From: Komarekiella atlantica HA4396-MV6
GTDB taxonomy: Bacteria > Cyanobacteriota > Cyanobacteriia > Cyanobacteriales > Nostocaceae
NCBI GenBank assembly: GCA_019359395.1
Contig: JAHHHK010000011.1
Span: 151,159 to 215,158 of the forward strand
Reading direction: 5' to 3'
DNA length: 64,000 bases
Part shown: positions 1-10,199 of the stretch, piece after piece
Layout: each line of letters opens with the position of its first letter
Position numbering within the stretch: the stretch's first letter is position 1
Position numbers and translations under genes: made by a program
Notes under the pieces: model-generated
Told to the model about the DNA's origin: nothing
Databases searched by the model: none
Seen by the model: only the letters and a program-made list of their open reading frames with translations

Positions 1-1
1 T

Positions 2-343
2 CGCATAGTAGTACTGGATTTTGGCGCTGTCAAAGAAATTGGTACTGCACCTGGAACTCGTATTGGCGCAGAAGGTTACTGCGCTCCCGAACAAGAACGG
101 GGACAGCCTTTGACTCAATCTGATTTATATGCGATTGGGCCTACGTTGATTTTTCTGCTGACTGGCGAAAACCCTTTCAAGTATTATCGCCAACGGGGAC
201 GAAATTTCAGGTTTGATGTAGCAAAGGTTCCTACTATTAGTTCCCAATTAAGAGATATTATTGACAGGGTTACAGAACCACTGCCACGCGATCGCTATCA
301 AACTGCAAAGCATTTGGCTGCTGCATTAGCTGCTTGCCAATAA
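2..343 (+). CDS. Serine/threonine protein kinase, C-terminal part (5' truncated by window edge)
   Basis: The first in-frame residues read RIVVLDFGAVKE, the DFG magnesium-binding loop of a Hanks-type protein kinase. An activation segment ending in YCAPEQ (the APE motif) and the C-lobe helix DLYAIGPTLIFLLTG follow. The protein ends at the C-lobe with RDRYQTAKHLAAAL, so nothing follows the kinase domain, unlike the two kinases near 60-63 kb. The N-lobe and catalytic HRD loop lie upstream of the window. The enzyme phosphorylates Ser/Thr residues on unknown substrates. The family assignment is secure; the full architecture cannot be seen. Confidence 0.9.
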   Translation, partial: RIVVLDFGAVKEIGTAPGTRIGAEGYCAPEQERGQPLTQSDLYAIGPTLIFLLTGENPFKYYRQRGRNFRFDVAKVPTISSQLRDIIDRVTEPLPRDRYQTAKHLAAALAACQ

Positions 344-418
344 AGTAGATATTAGGAAGTAGCGGGAGATGAGGAAGCAAGCGAATTATATGTTCTTCGT
401 CATCCTCATTCCCAATTT

Positions 419-637
419 CTACTCTTCATCCCAAGCTTCTACAGCTAGCAATTCGCTGATTGGATCTTGCATACTAAACCCAAAGTCTTGCAGTTCTTGT
501 TTCCAGTGCTGCCACTCATTGCCGTAGAGTAAGGCAATTTTCCAGATACTATCAGTTTGCTTGATAATATTCGATTCCACGAGTGATTGCACGTTACGCT
601 GCAATTTCACCATTGGGTGAATCACTTGCTGAGTCAT
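419..637 (-). CDS. Small conserved cyanobacterial protein, DUF4327-like
   Basis: A 72-residue acidic protein starting MTQQVIHPMVKLQ. The pattern of a hydrophobic LVESNII, a central DSIWKIALLYG, paired tryptophans (EWQHWKQEL) and a final DPISELL resembles the short cyanobacterial DUF4327 family. That assignment is from memory of the pattern, not a search. There is no signal peptide or membrane segment. It is convergent with the truncated kinase and followed upstream by a 1.2 kb gap, so it is probably monocistronic. Function unknown. Confidence 0.6.
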   Translation of the reverse strand: MTQQVIHPMVKLQRNVQSLVESNIIKQTDSIWKIALLYGNEWQHWKQELQDFGFSMQDPISELLAVEAWDEE

Positions 638-880
638 AACCTCGATTGAATTCAGATTTTGTTTAGTAAATACTTAATCAAAACTGCTTTCCGTTTTGCA
701 ATTGTTGCCGGCCCGTAGAGTGCTGTATTTTGGTAAAGCTAGTCTTAACTTTTTAACTATACCATAACAAACTCTAGTAATTTGCTCTTAATTTCGGTTT
801 TGTACGGTAATCACCACCATAAAACTCAAATTTTGCAAAGCAGTTCTGATGCAATACCTTTCGGTTAAGGGGGAAAGGGA

Positions 881-919
881 AAAGCGCAAAGTCTGAGCGG
901 AGCGCAAAGTCTGAGCGGA
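881..919. repeat. Tandem 18-mer, two copies
   Basis: The unit gcgcaaagtctgagcgga occurs twice head to tail. A similar phrase, gcgcgaagtctgagcg, recurs in the rpsT-tatD gap near 47053, so this is one member of a dispersed intergenic repeat family. Confidence 0.75.
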
Positions 920-934
920 GGTTTCCTCCGATGG

Positions 935-986
935 TCTGTTCACTGCCGAGAGGCGCAAAGCCTTGCGCCTCTCGGCAGTGAACAGA
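935..986. repeat. 26 bp-arm palindromic repeat
   Basis: Positions 935-960 and 961-986 are inverted copies with one mismatch and no spacer. The arm begins tctgttcactgccgagagg. The transcript would fold into a very stable hairpin. There is no T-run, so it is a structural repeat rather than a clear terminator. Confidence 0.85.
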
Positions 987-1037
987 GGACACAAGGCAAC
1001 CGTTCTTTTAGAACGGTTGGGCAGTAGACCCGCATAG

Positions 1038-1080
1038 CGATGGCTCCGCCAACGCCAAGGCGAACAGAACTTTGTAAGAG
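1038..1080. repeat. Dispersed repeat, copy 1 (second copy near 47081)
   Basis: The stretch from gatggctccgccaacgcca through cgaacagaactttgta matches positions 47081-47124 almost exactly, 46 kb away. In both places it is non-coding and next to other repeat fragments. Confidence 0.8.
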
Positions 1081-1110
1081 AGGCTTCCGACGCTCGTTCG
1101 CTCTCAGCGT

Positions 1111-1165
1111 CGCCCCTTCTCTACGAGACGCTACGCGTTCACGTAGTGTCTCGTAGAGAAGGGCG
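1111..1165. repeat. Palindromic repeat containing tctctacgagacgctacg
   Basis: Arms 1111-1135 and 1142-1165 are inverted copies with one bulged C and one mismatch. The core cttctctacgagacgctac recurs at 63755-63774. A variant lies inside a coding sequence at about 40803-40822. Confidence 0.8.
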
Positions 1166-1881
1166 AAGACTCGCTCTTAGCATAGCCATGCCGCAGGCTT
1201 TACGCTGCGCTATCCGTTGGCGCAGCCCGCCGTAGGCATCAGAACTTTGTAAGAGAGGGAAAGGGAAAGGCTGAAATTTACCCTTTAGCCTTTTGCCAAA
1301 TCACAAAGGTGATAAGAAGTGCTTATGAGTAAAAGTATTGAGTTCTTATGGACGCCAAGCCAAAAAATTAGTTATTCAGGAAGTTGCATCAGTAGTACAG
1401 GCAAAGACTCATAAACTTATATTTGTTGGAGTCACGATATGTCTGCTTATTGAAAAATCTATGCAATACGGACTATGACAACTTGTAATTATGTTATGCA
1501 TGGGGATTTAGACTTCACCCATAATGCAACTTTTATTTTTATTAAAGTGTTTTTTAGATTACCGCAAACATCGGAAATTAGACAAACTTAAAGCAAAACT
1601 TTATATATTTTTAATACTCTGCCTAGAAAATAAATCTTGTAGAAAGTACGTAGGAAGGGCTTTGATCAAAGAAAAACTTTTGGTAGGATGAGGGTGATCG
1701 CATGACAAAGATATTGGTGCATCATTGCATTACCATAAAGCTTTCTTATATTCAGAATCAGTTTTTTGAATTTTGTGTAAAAAATTTGCAGCCAAGATGA
1801 TAGTTTCTGTTGAGCGGGTGGGTATCTTCAGAACGGGAGGCTAGCTGTTACCTAAGTATTTACCACAGCAGCTATTGAGAC

Positions 1882-2277
1882 ATGCCTAATCCGGGGGAAG
1901 AATACCTGATTTCCCGTAAAAAGCAGATTGAGCGGCGAAAAAAGTTTTTAACAATAGTGTCGATAATATCATTCGTTGGTTCTACGGTGTTTGCAGTAAT
2001 TCCTGCAATCCAACAAGCTAGTCAAAATCCCAAGTCCGTAACTGCGTCTGCTGAGTCAGCATTACAGCAACAGGCGCGCGGTTACGAGCTAGTTTTACAG
2101 CGAGAACCAGAAAACCGAACAGCATTGGAGAAACTATCTTTGCTACGGCTGCAATTGAAAGATCCTAAAGGTGCGATGGAGCTTTTAGAGAAGTTGGTGA
2201 AATTGCACCCGAATCGACAAGATTACAAAGTTGTATTAGAGCAGATTAAGAAGCAAGAAGGTAAGAGCGATCAGTAA
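1882..2277 (+). CDS. Small membrane-anchored TPR protein
   Basis: A 131-residue protein. A basic N-terminus (SRKKQIERRKKF) precedes a single hydrophobic helix at about residues 23-45, so it is probably anchored with a short cytoplasmic tail. Residues 58-125 form about two tetratricopeptide helices (YELVLQREPENRTALEKL, GAMELLEKLVKLHPN). This suggests a scaffold or docking role; no catalytic motif is present. It lies 35 bp upstream of the FkbM-TPR gene on the same strand, and so may belong to the glycosylation cluster. A GGGAGG-like sequence sits well upstream, so the start rests on the clean ATG after a stop-rich leader. Confidence 0.8.
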   Translation: MPNPGEEYLISRKKQIERRKKFLTIVSIISFVGSTVFAVIPAIQQASQNPKSVTASAESALQQQARGYELVLQREPENRTALEKLSLLRLQLKDPKGAMELLEKLVKLHPNRQDYKVVLEQIKKQEGKSDQ

Positions 2278-2312
2278 ACCGAAATTGTTGATAATAATCT
2301 AAATTTTATGTT

Positions 2313-3644
2313 ATGGCATTATTTCTATCGAGCTTAAAAAAAAGTGGTCATTTAGAGCAAATTCATATAACGGTAGCTGTGGTCGGCTCTCGAAAGATAG
2401 CAATACAGGATGACTATGGCAGTCAAGGATGGCAAATATTTGCACCGAATCTTACCATCTATGGCTTTGATGCCGATACAGAGGCTTGTGAAAAGGCTAA
2501 TGTTGAACTCAAAACTAGACAAATTAATTGGAATGAAAAGCATATACCTCTGGCTCTTTGGAAGTGTGAGGGGAAATCTACACTTTATCTAACCCAATAC
2601 CCTGCCTGTAGTTCATTATATCCACCCAGTGAATACTATATACAACACTTTATAGGCAACTCAAAATTAATAGAATTAGCTGATATTCAGGAGATTGAAA
2701 CAACAACTTTAGATATTTTCTGCCAGTCAGAAAGCATTACTGAAATAGATTTTATTCAACTTGATATTCAAGGTGCAGAGCTTCCAGCATTAGAAGGAGC
2801 AGATTGGATTTTAAAAAGCGGAACTTTAGGAATTGTTAGCGAAGTTGAATTTACAGAACTGTACACGGGACAGCCTTTATTTAGTGATTTAGATCTTTAT
2901 CTTAGAATGCGAGGTTTTACTTTATTTGATATAAATAATATGAATCGTGATATTCGCAAAATGCCCATAATATCATCTAAACACCCAGGAGCATTAATTT
3001 GGGCAGATGCTTTTTACTTTCGGGATTTGATTCGAGAAGATTTAAGTACGAATTTTAAGACACCCGATAAAATTTTTAAACTAGCTTGTATTGCTGATGT
3101 TTTGGATTTTTCCGACTACGCTTTAGAACTTTTAACACATCTGACGTTGCAATATGGCAAAGACGAGAAATATAATTTTGCTGATAACATTATCGAGAGT
3201 TTAGCTTACGTTCCTGGATTGGTAAAGCAAGGTGAATTACTGGCTTCTTTACCTATAATTGAGAAAATTCGAGTGTACAGTACTAGTTATAAGTATAAAA
3301 GTTTTTCGAGACAAGAAGACTTGCAAAAGCAAGCATATCAATACTTATTACTGGGAGAATACGATCAAGCACAAAGCATTTATGAAAAAGCAATAGAGTT
3401 TGAACCTAACCTCAAGGCTAATTATTGGCACTTAGGATTATTACTATTGCTTCAAGATCAGCAAGTAGAAGCACATACAGCTTGGTTTCTTGGAATTGCA
3501 CAGAGTACACCTGAAGAAATTGATATGTGGACAGCAGAACTTGTGGAAGTTCTACAAGCAGAAGCAGAGAGGAGAGAAATTATAGGGGATAAGGCATTAG
3601 CATTGATAATTCATGACAATATAAACATTATCTCTTCTCAATAG
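2313..3644 (+). CDS. FkbM-family methyltransferase with C-terminal TPR module
   Basis: 443 residues. Residues 1-250 fit FkbM-type SAM-dependent methyltransferases: LTIYGFDADTEACEKAN (adenosine-binding acidic loop) and the family signature FIQLDIQGAELPALEGA, then EVEFTELYTGQPLFSDL. FkbM enzymes O-methylate sugars or other small polar acceptors. Residues 335-443 form a separate helical module with a TPR unit (AQSIYEKAIEFEPN) and YWHLGLLLLLQ. It is clearly homologous to the first 105 residues of the GT41 transferase encoded at 10660-12876. The gene sits 58 bp before the giant glycosyltransferase on the same strand, so methylation of a glycan built by the neighbours is a reasonable inference. The DNA is markedly AT-rich. 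Confidence 0.85.
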   Translation: MALFLSSLKKSGHLEQIHITVAVVGSRKIAIQDDYGSQGWQIFAPNLTIYGFDADTEACEKANVELKTRQINWNEKHIPLALWKCEGKSTLYLTQYPACSSLYPPSEYYIQHFIGNSKLIELADIQEIETTTLDIFCQSESITEIDFIQLDIQGAELPALEGADWILKSGTLGIVSEVEFTELYTGQPLFSDLDLYLRMRGFTLFDINNMNRDIRKMPIISSKHPGALIWADAFYFRDLIREDLSTNFKTPDKIFKLACIADVLDFSDYALELLTHLTLQYGKDEKYNFADNIIESLAYVPGLVKQGELLASLPIIEKIRVYSTSYKYKSFSRQEDLQKQAYQYLLLGEYDQAQSIYEKAIEFEPNLKANYWHLGLLLLLQDQQVEAHTAWFLGIAQSTPEEIDMWTAELVEVLQAEAERREIIGDKALALIIHDNINIISSQ

Positions 3645-3702
3645 CCAAAATTATCTTCACTAGATTAAATTGTTAACACTTATAGGAGCAAGGTTAATAA
3701 AA

Positions 3703-6700
3703 ATGACATTTATTTCATATGCACAGAACTTTGAAGATGTTTTACTTAATAGAGTATTTAAACATAAAACAAAAGGGTTTTATATTGATGTAGGAGCTTT
3801 AGATCCATTTTTTGATTCAGTAACCAAAGCTTTTTATGATATTGGATGGTCAGGAATAAATATAGAACCAATAAAAGAATGCCATAGCTTATTTGAGCAA
3901 GAGCGTCAGAGAGATATTAATCTGAATGTTGCATTAAGTAGTTCAGAAGGAAACCTAGAGTTTTTTCAAGTATTAGGACAACCTGGCAACTCTACTTTAA
4001 ATAAAGAATTAGCTTATAAAATTGCTAAAGAGAAAGGTTTAGATGTTTATAAATATCCCGTTCCTATTATAACTTTAGCGGAGGTATGTAAAAAATATGT
4101 CAATCAAAAAATTGATTTTCTAAAGATTGATGTTGAAGGAGTAGAAGAACAAGTTATTTTAGGCGGTAATTGGGAGATATTTAGACCAACAATACTAGTA
4201 ATAGAAGCTACTTTACCAGATACGAACATTCGCTGTGAAAATAATATTCCTATTTTTTTAATGGGAAAAGGTTATCAAAAAGTTTTTTTTGATGGAATTA
4301 ATGATTATTATATATCTGAAGAGTCAGGCGATTTAGTAAAATATTTCGATTTTCCTGTTAACACTTTAGATGATTACATTGATAATAGATTGATTAAAAG
4401 ACAAAGAGTAGAGCGGAGAATACAAGTAGGTAATCAAGATAATGTAGATATACAATTAAGAAGATTAATTACGTCTAATACTAAAAAAATAACAACAATA
4501 TATGATTCCTTAGACAAACAAGATTCTTTATCAGTTATAAATAACAAAGTGCAAACAAAAATAGCGTTAGATATCGCTGTACTAGGTTTATCAACTCTAT
4601 TTGAAACTGCAAAAACAGGAGTTTTTAGAGTAACAGAACATCTTTTAAAAGGACTAATAAAATATCCTCAGTATCAGATTTATTTATGTACAAGTATTCC
4701 TGGTTTATTTAATGCTTGTCAAGTTTATATAAATCAAAATTTTAAAGATGTAAATCTTACTTTATTTCATTTATCAGAATTAAAATATCAAAACATTGAT
4801 ATTTATCAATCTACACACTATCCACTGCCAAATAATATTTACTGGACTACAAGAATTGCTATAGTTTGTGATTTAATCCCTATTCTTTTTCCAAAGTATT
4901 TTATTGATAATTCTCAGCATCAGGTTATAGAAGCTATAAATAAAATAGATAAGAATGATTTTATATGCTGTATTTCCGAATCAACAAAACAAGATATTTG
5001 CAAATATAAACCAAATCTTGATGAAAAGCAGGTATTTGTTACATATTTAGCTGCCGATCAAGAAAAATTTTATCCTTGCGATGAGCGGGGATTAATTATC
5101 AAAACAAAACAAAAATATAAAATCCCAGACCAACCTTATCTATTAAGTTTATCAACTCTAGAGCCAAGAAAAAATATAGCTCATGTTATCCGTTGTTTTT
5201 TGACATTAATTAAAAAACAGCATATTGATGATCTTAATCTAGTCTTGATAGGTACAAAAGGATGGCAATATGAAGAGATTTTTGCTGAAATATATAGATA
5301 TAAAGAATTAGAAAACAGAATTATTATTACTGGTTATCTTCCCGATGAAGATTTAGCTCCTCTGTATTCAGGGGCATTAGCATTCATATATGTATCTTTA
5401 TATGAAGGTTTTGGTTTACCACCATTAGAAGCCATGCAATGTGGAATTCCAGTAATAACCTCTAACACTTCTTCCTTGCCTGAAGTGGTTGAAGATTCTG
5501 GAATTATGCTTGACCCTCATGATACTATAGGGCTTTGTGATGCCATATTTAAGCTGTATTGTGAACCAGAGTATCGAGAAAATTTAGCTAAAAAATCTGT
5601 CCAACAGGCTCAAAAATTTAGTTGGGATAAATATGTTCAAGACACTATCAAAATTTACGAGTTAGCTAAAGAAAAAGCGAAAACTTTACCCTCTCGTAAT
5701 ATTTTAATTGATGAGGTGTTTTTTCAACTCAACCAAACTGGGATTGCTCGTATCTGGACATCCTTACTAGAAGAATGGGTAAATAGTGGCTTTGCTAATC
5801 ATATTATTGTGCTTGATCGCGCTGGAACTGCTCCTCAAATTCCTGGTATTAGGTATCGCACTGTACCGTATTATGACTACAACAACACTAATGCTGACCG
5901 GGAAATGCTACAGCAAGTGTGCGATGAAGAGGGTGCAGAGGTATTTATCTCCTCTTACTACACAACACCGACTACAACACCTTCTATTTTCATAGCTTAT
6001 GACATGATTCCAGAAGTCATGGGATGGGATCTTAAAAGTCCTATGTGGCGAGAAAAACATCAGGCTATCCAAAACGCATCTCAATACATAACAATTTCAG
6101 AACATACGGCGCATGACTTGGTAAACTGTTTTCCTGAAATAAGCAGAGAGTCTATAACTGTAGCTCATTGTGGAGTTGCAAGCGCTTTTTCACCAGCAAA
6201 CCTTGAAGAAATTAGCAGTTTTAAAACTAAGTATGGTATTACAAAACCCTACTTTATTTTAGTAGGTATTGACAATAATTATAAAAATAGTATTTTGTTC
6301 TTTCAGGCTTTTTCTAAACTTGCTAGTAGCTCTGGTTTTGATATTGTTTGTACAGGAAATAGAGCCACATTAGCGCCTGAATTTAGAGCCTATACATTAG
6401 GCAGCATTGTTCATGTTCTTCAACTTAACGATGATGAGTTAGTCACTGCTTATTCTGGTGCGATAGCACTGGCTTATCCTTCCAAATATGAAGGTTTTGG
6501 TTTGCCTATAGTAGAGGCAATGGCTTGTGGTTGTCCTGTAATCACTTGTCCTAATGCTTCAATACCAGAAGTAGCGGGAGAAGCAGCAATTTATGTGAAT
6601 GATGATGATGTCGATGCACTAGCAAATGCACTTTTTGAGGTGCAAAAGCCTGGCGTTCGCAACTCACTAATTACCGCCGGTTTGGCACAAGCTAAAAAGT

Positions 6701-9414
6701 TTTCTTGGTCAACAATGGCCAGTACTGTAAGTGCTGCTCTAATTAATGCTACTATTTCACATTTAAATCTTAAGGATATTAATTTAATTATTTTTCCCGA
6801 TTGGTCACAACCAGAAGAATTAATCAGTTTTGATTTAGAAAGAGTAATTAAAACATTAGCAGATTATTCAGACAGTCAAAAAACTACACTACTTATCGAT
6901 ACAAGTGGTATTGCTAACGAGGAAGCTGCAATCTTCTTATCTGGTGTGGCTATGAATTTGCTATTGCAAGAAGATATAGATATTAATGAAGGATTAGAAA
7001 TTTCTTTGGTAGGCAATTTAGCTGATATTCAATGGACAGCTTTGCTATCTCGTATCACTGCAAGAATTATTTTGGAATACGAAAATAAACAGGCAGTGAT
7101 AAATTGGCAACAAATGCTTGAACAAGCAAATAACTTAAATTTGTTAATAGAACAATATGAAATTAATACATTAACAAAAAAATATAGCTTAATTAATAAT
7201 TTACATAGTTTATTAGCAAAATATCAGCAGAAAAATTCAGATATATCTGTATTAAAAGAATTACGTTTATTGAGAAAACAGATTGCTGAATCGTGGCTAG
7301 ATAAAGAAGAAAATCTACTTGATAAACTATACTTTTCAAAATTTGGTGAGGTTCATAAAGCATTACTAAATAGTGATATTCAAAATGAATCAATAATAGA
7401 GGCAGAACAGAGTTTTATCACTGACATATTAGCAAGAGTTTCTAAGGGACTTAATAAACAAAACGCCATTCAGTATCTCCTGGTAGGAATGCTATACTGC
7501 CATCCTCACCAGTTCCCCTTAGTGCATGACCTGACTCAAATCCCTAGTTGGTTACTCAATGACTATCTCAAATTTACTTTCAAACCTCCCCTTTATTTTA
7601 AGGAGATAGGAGAAGTGGATAATTATTATCAATATATTGAGAATTTTATTAATTATCTTCATATAAATATTGTCAGTCATTCTGAGTCTAAATTTTGGCA
7701 AGATATTGCTGCCTATTTTACACACACAGCAAATTTTATTCCTTTATATTTTAATAAAGCAAATCTAAAAAATATCTACACAAAACGTGCAGATATCATA
7801 AAAGCATACTTACAAGAACTTAATAACAGTATTGAATACGAGTTCCCAACCCGCTTGGATGAACGAACAAAAATTAGAGTAGGTATTCTTGCTAGCCATT
7901 TTGAACCACAGACAGAAACCTTTGCTGCTTTGTCTGTATATAAACATTTAAATAGAGATATATTTGAGGTAATTCTCTTTACATTAAATGTAAGTAATCA
8001 TCGTTTAGAAAGATATTGTACGGGTCATGCAGATGCTCTTATTAAACTTCCAACAAACTTAGAAAATCAAGTACAAGCTATTCGGGAAGCCGATTTAGAT
8101 ATCCTGTTTATTTCAACCAATGTTACCGCAGTTACCCATCAAATTACCTTGCTTGCCTTGTATCGGCTAGCCCGAATACAGATGGTTGATGCTAATTCTC
8201 CTGTAACAACTGGTATGCCTCATGTAGATTACTATATTTCAAGTAAACTTTCTGAAACTGAAGAGAATGCTCAACAACATTATACGGAAAAGCTAATTAC
8301 GTTAGACAATCCTCCCCAGTGTTTTGATTTTGCAACCGAAGAGAAAATACTAGCGACAACTGCTATTAGCCGAAAAAGTCTTGGGATTGAAAAATCTGCT
8401 ATAGTTTACGTTTCAGGAGCTAATTATTACAAAATAATTCCAGAACAAGAAGTAACTTGGGCAAAGATAATTGCTAGCGTACCTAATTCTGTACTATTAC
8501 TTTATCCGTTTAATCCAAATTGGTCATCTTCCTATCCTTGTATTGCTTTTCGTAAGCGCATAATCACTACTTTTGCTAAATATGGTCTTAGCGAGGATAG
8601 ATTGATAATTCTTGACCCAGCACCAAACCGTGCTGATGTTAAAGAACGTTTGAAAGTTTGTGATATTTACTTAGATTCTTATCCTTACTCTGGTATGACT
8701 TCGCTCATAGACCCGTTGGAAGTAGGTTTACCAACGGTGGTCATGGAAACAGAATCCTCTCGTTCTCGAAAGGGAGCATCACTTTTACGAGAACTCCAAA
8801 TATTTGATTTAATTACAAACAGTGAAGAAGCTTATATTCAGTTAGCTGTTGCTCTCGGAATTAACTTTGAATTGCGTCAGCAAAAAGCAGAGCAACTCAA
8901 GCAAAAAATGCACCAAAATCCAATTTTTCTTGATAGTCGTTCTCACTCTGCTCAAATGGGAGAACTCTTCCAAGAATTATTCTATAAACATCAGGCGATC
9001 GCTCTCAAAGAGCAACTCAATTTAAAAGATATTAACCTAATTATTTTTCCAGACTGGTTACAGCCAGAAGACCTACTATATCAAGATTTAGCAAACGTTA
9101 TTTCTACTCTCACTAACCACTCAGATAAAAGTCGCTTAACTCTCCTAATAGATACTCACAACGTTTCTGAGGAAGAAGCTGATATGCTTCTATCATCTTT
9201 AACCATGAATTTGCTCATGGAGGGTGATGTAGATATAACCGAGGGGCCAGAAATTTCTCTGCTAGGTAAGATGGGTGATATGCAATGGAAAACCCTTTTA
9301 TCTCAAATTCATACTCGAATTGCTTTAAGAATAGACAATCAACAGGCGATCGCACAAGTAAAAGCAGAAACTCTTCCATCTTTTGATGTAGATAGCTTCA
9401 TCGCATCAAAATAA
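3703..9414 (+). CDS. Giant multidomain glycosyltransferase: FkbM + 2x GT4-like + O-GlcNAc-transferase-like
   Basis: About 1903 residues. The ATG at 3703 is preferred over an upstream TTG at 3670 because FkbM proteins typically start [20 protein letters not shown] lies at 3684. Domains: residues 1-225 FkbM methyltransferase ([19 protein letters not shown]); 285-650 GT4-like glycosyltransferase ([17 protein letters not shown] near 567); 665-1010 second GT4-like unit ([16 protein letters not shown] near 929); 1021-1125 an unrecognised domain starting [14 protein letters not shown]; 1392-1760 SPINDLY/O-GlcNAc-transferase-like region ([29 protein letters not shown]); 1772-1890 a second copy of the [14 protein letters not shown] domain. 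No signal peptide or membrane helix, so cytoplasmic assembly or protein glycosylation is likely. It probably builds a short, methylated glycan. Acceptor unknown. The DNA is strongly AT-rich. Confidence 0.85.
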   Translation: MTFISYAQNFEDVLLNRVFKHKTKGFYIDVGALDPFFDSVTKAFYDIGWSGINIEPIKECHSLFEQERQRDINLNVALSSSEGNLEFFQVLGQPGNSTLNKELAYKIAKEKGLDVYKYPVPIITLAEVCKKYVNQKIDFLKIDVEGVEEQVILGGNWEIFRPTILVIEATLPDTNIRCENNIPIFLMGKGYQKVFFDGINDYYISEESGDLVKYFDFPVNTLDDYIDNRLIKRQRVERRIQVGNQDNVDIQLRRLITSNTKKITTIYDSLDKQDSLSVINNKVQTKIALDIAVLGLSTLFETAKTGVFRVTEHLLKGLIKYPQYQIYLCTSIPGLFNACQVYINQNFKDVNLTLFHLSELKYQNIDIYQSTHYPLPNNIYWTTRIAIVCDLIPILFPKYFIDNSQHQVIEAINKIDKNDFICCISESTKQDICKYKPNLDEKQVFVTYLAADQEKFYPCDERGLIIKTKQKYKIPDQPYLLSLSTLEPRKNIAHVIRCFLTLIKKQHIDDLNLVLIGTKGWQYEEIFAEIYRYKELENRIIITGYLPDEDLAPLYSGALAFIYVSLYEGFGLPPLEAMQCGIPVITSNTSSLPEVVEDSGIMLDPHDTIGLCDAIFKLYCEPEYRENLAKKSVQQAQKFSWDKYVQDTIKIYELAKEKAKTLPSRNILIDEVFFQLNQTGIARIWTSLLEEWVNSGFANHIIVLDRAGTAPQIPGIRYRTVPYYDYNNTNADREMLQQVCDEEGAEVFISSYYTTPTTTPSIFIAYDMIPEVMGWDLKSPMWREKHQAIQNASQYITISEHTAHDLVNCFPEISRESITVAHCGVASAFSPANLEEISSFKTKYGITKPYFILVGIDNNYKNSILFFQAFSKLASSSGFDIVCTGNRATLAPEFRAYTLGSIVHVLQLNDDELVTAYSGAIALAYPSKYEGFGLPIVEAMACGCPVITCPNASIPEVAGEAAIYVNDDDVDALANALFEVQKPGVRNSLITAGLAQAKKFSWSTMASTVSAALINATISHLNLKDINLIIFPDWSQPEELISFDLERVIKTLADYSDSQKTTLLIDTSGIANEEAAIFLSGVAMNLLLQEDIDINEGLEISLVGNLADIQWTALLSRITARIILEYENKQAVINWQQMLEQANNLNLLIEQYEINTLTKKYSLINNLHSLLAKYQQKNSDISVLKELRLLRKQIAESWLDKEENLLDKLYFSKFGEVHKALLNSDIQNESIIEAEQSFITDILARVSKGLNKQNAIQYLLVGMLYCHPHQFPLVHDLTQIPSWLLNDYLKFTFKPPLYFKEIGEVDNYYQYIENFINYLHINIVSHSESKFWQDIAAYFTHTANFIPLYFNKANLKNIYTKRADIIKAYLQELNNSIEYEFPTRLDERTKIRVGILASHFEPQTETFAALSVYKHLNRDIFEVILFTLNVSNHRLERYCTGHADALIKLPTNLENQVQAIREADLDILFISTNVTAVTHQITLLALYRLARIQMVDANSPVTTGMPHVDYYISSKLSETEENAQQHYTEKLITLDNPPQCFDFATEEKILATTAISRKSLGIEKSAIVYVSGANYYKIIPEQEVTWAKIIASVPNSVLLLYPFNPNWSSSYPCIAFRKRIITTFAKYGLSEDRLIILDPAPNRADVKERLKVCDIYLDSYPYSGMTSLIDPLEVGLPTVVMETESSRSRKGASLLRELQIFDLITNSEEAYIQLAVALGINFELRQQKAEQLKQKMHQNPIFLDSRSHSAQMGELFQELFYKHQAIALKEQLNLKDINLIIFPDWLQPEDLLYQDLANVISTLTNHSDKSRLTLLIDTHNVSEEEADMLLSSLTMNLLMEGDVDITEGPEISLLGKMGDMQWKTLLSQIHTRIALRIDNQQAIAQVKAETLPSFDVDSFIASK

Positions 9415-9456
9415 GCCTTTATCAATAAATTCTAAAGATGCTTTTCAAGAAATACC

Positions 9457-9792
9457 CTAACCCACTGCATATTCTGTAAACTTTCTCATGAAAGGAGACT
9501 GAAATCCTAATACAATATCCTCTTTAGGAACTCCCATCGTAACCAAATTAGCTGCAATATCATCTTCTGTACCATTCCACTGAAGCCAAATTTTTCCACC
9601 CTTAATATCAATGTGGAGGATGCAACTATGTACCCAATCTTGACCCTCCCAGCCGACATGGACTACTTGGTAATGATCACGTTCTATATCAAAAATATTC
9701 TCAACGTCTATATTACCGTCAGCGGGTTTTTGCTCACTATACTCCTGTAATATCTGTTGTACAATCTGGCGATACTGGGCTAGTTTGTCCAT
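9457..9792 (-). CDS. xisI: XisI family protein
   Basis: 111 residues, starting MDKLAQYRQIVQQILQEY and containing the family core HYQVVHVGWEGQDWVHS, IDIKGGKIWLQWNGTED and the terminal GFQSPFMRKFTEYAVG. XisI was first described as an excision-controlling factor of the Anabaena fdxN element, but most cyanobacterial copies sit outside such elements and have unknown function. It overlaps the 3' end of xisH by 13 bp, so the two are translationally coupled. No excision element or recombinase is seen nearby, so a direct role in excision here is unsupported. Confidence 0.92.
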   Translation of the reverse strand: MDKLAQYRQIVQQILQEYSEQKPADGNIDVENIFDIERDHYQVVHVGWEGQDWVHSCILHIDIKGGKIWLQWNGTEDDIAANLVTMGVPKEDIVLGFQSPFMRKFTEYAVG

Positions 9793-10199
9793 TTGAAAAT
9801 CACCTCTTGCTCTACATCATAAATAATCATTTTTACTTGATTCTCTTCAATCATGGCTTGGGGAAAATCAAGTTGAAAAAATGTTTTGTAAGTTGTTAAA
9901 GGTACTGCTAAATACAAAACACGCTCTGGCTGTCGTCGTCTTAATGCGCCTCTATAGTTGATAAACTGTCCCAATGCTGTATGAAATTCTGAGATTGCAG
10001 AAGATTTTTCCAAAAAACTTTTGACTTCAACAGCAATTTTTTCTCCTTCCCGTTCTGCCGCAATGAGTTTTTCAGCAGCTAAATCAATAGAGACATTCAC
10101 ACCACCTACGCTAATTGAGAGTGGGTCATGAGTAATCTGCCAACCATCCTTCTGCAAAGCTTTTTTGACAACTTCATGAAAGACATCTTTAGCAGACAT
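9780..10199 (-). CDS. xisH: XisH family protein (PD-(D/E)XK-like)
   Basis: 139 residues. MSAKDVFHEVVKKALQKDGW, then AAEKLIAAEREGEKIAVEVKSF, which has the shape of a nuclease-fold active site (E...EVK), and ALGQFINYRGALRRRQPERVLYLAVP. It matches XisH, the partner of XisI. The pair is common and patchily distributed in filamentous cyanobacteria and looks like a mobile two-gene module. Whether it cuts DNA is not shown. First gene of the xisH-xisI operon, transcribed away from the repeat-rich gap at 10200-10659. Confidence 0.92.
   Translation of the reverse strand: MSAKDVFHEVVKKALQKDGWQITHDPLSISVGGVNVSIDLAAEKLIAAEREGEKIAVEVKSFLEKSSAISEFHTALGQFINYRGALRRRQPERVLYLAVPLTTYKTFFQLDFPQAMIEENQVKMIIYDVEQEVIFKWTN

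Larger units (their letters stand above)
638..1881. other. Long gene-poor gap with clustered palindromic repeats
   Basis: No convincing coding region in 1.2 kb. Positions 880-1260 are a mosaic of short repeats: a tandem 18-mer (gcgcaaagtctgagcgga), two long near-perfect hairpins (935-986 and 1111-1165), and the phrase cagaactttgtaagagag at both 1065 and 1240. Positions 1300-1880 are AT-rich with nothing recognised; they should contain the promoter of the TPR gene at 1882. Confidence 0.7.

Noticed and set aside
774..994. Two overlapping minus-strand frames of about 70 codons
   Set aside because: They translate the tandem 18-mer and palindrome (repeated SAQTLR/ SDFAL units), so they are repeat artefacts.
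9457..10199. An fdxN-like developmentally excised element
   Set aside because: XisH/XisI alone are not evidence; no xisF-type recombinase or flanking direct repeats were seen.
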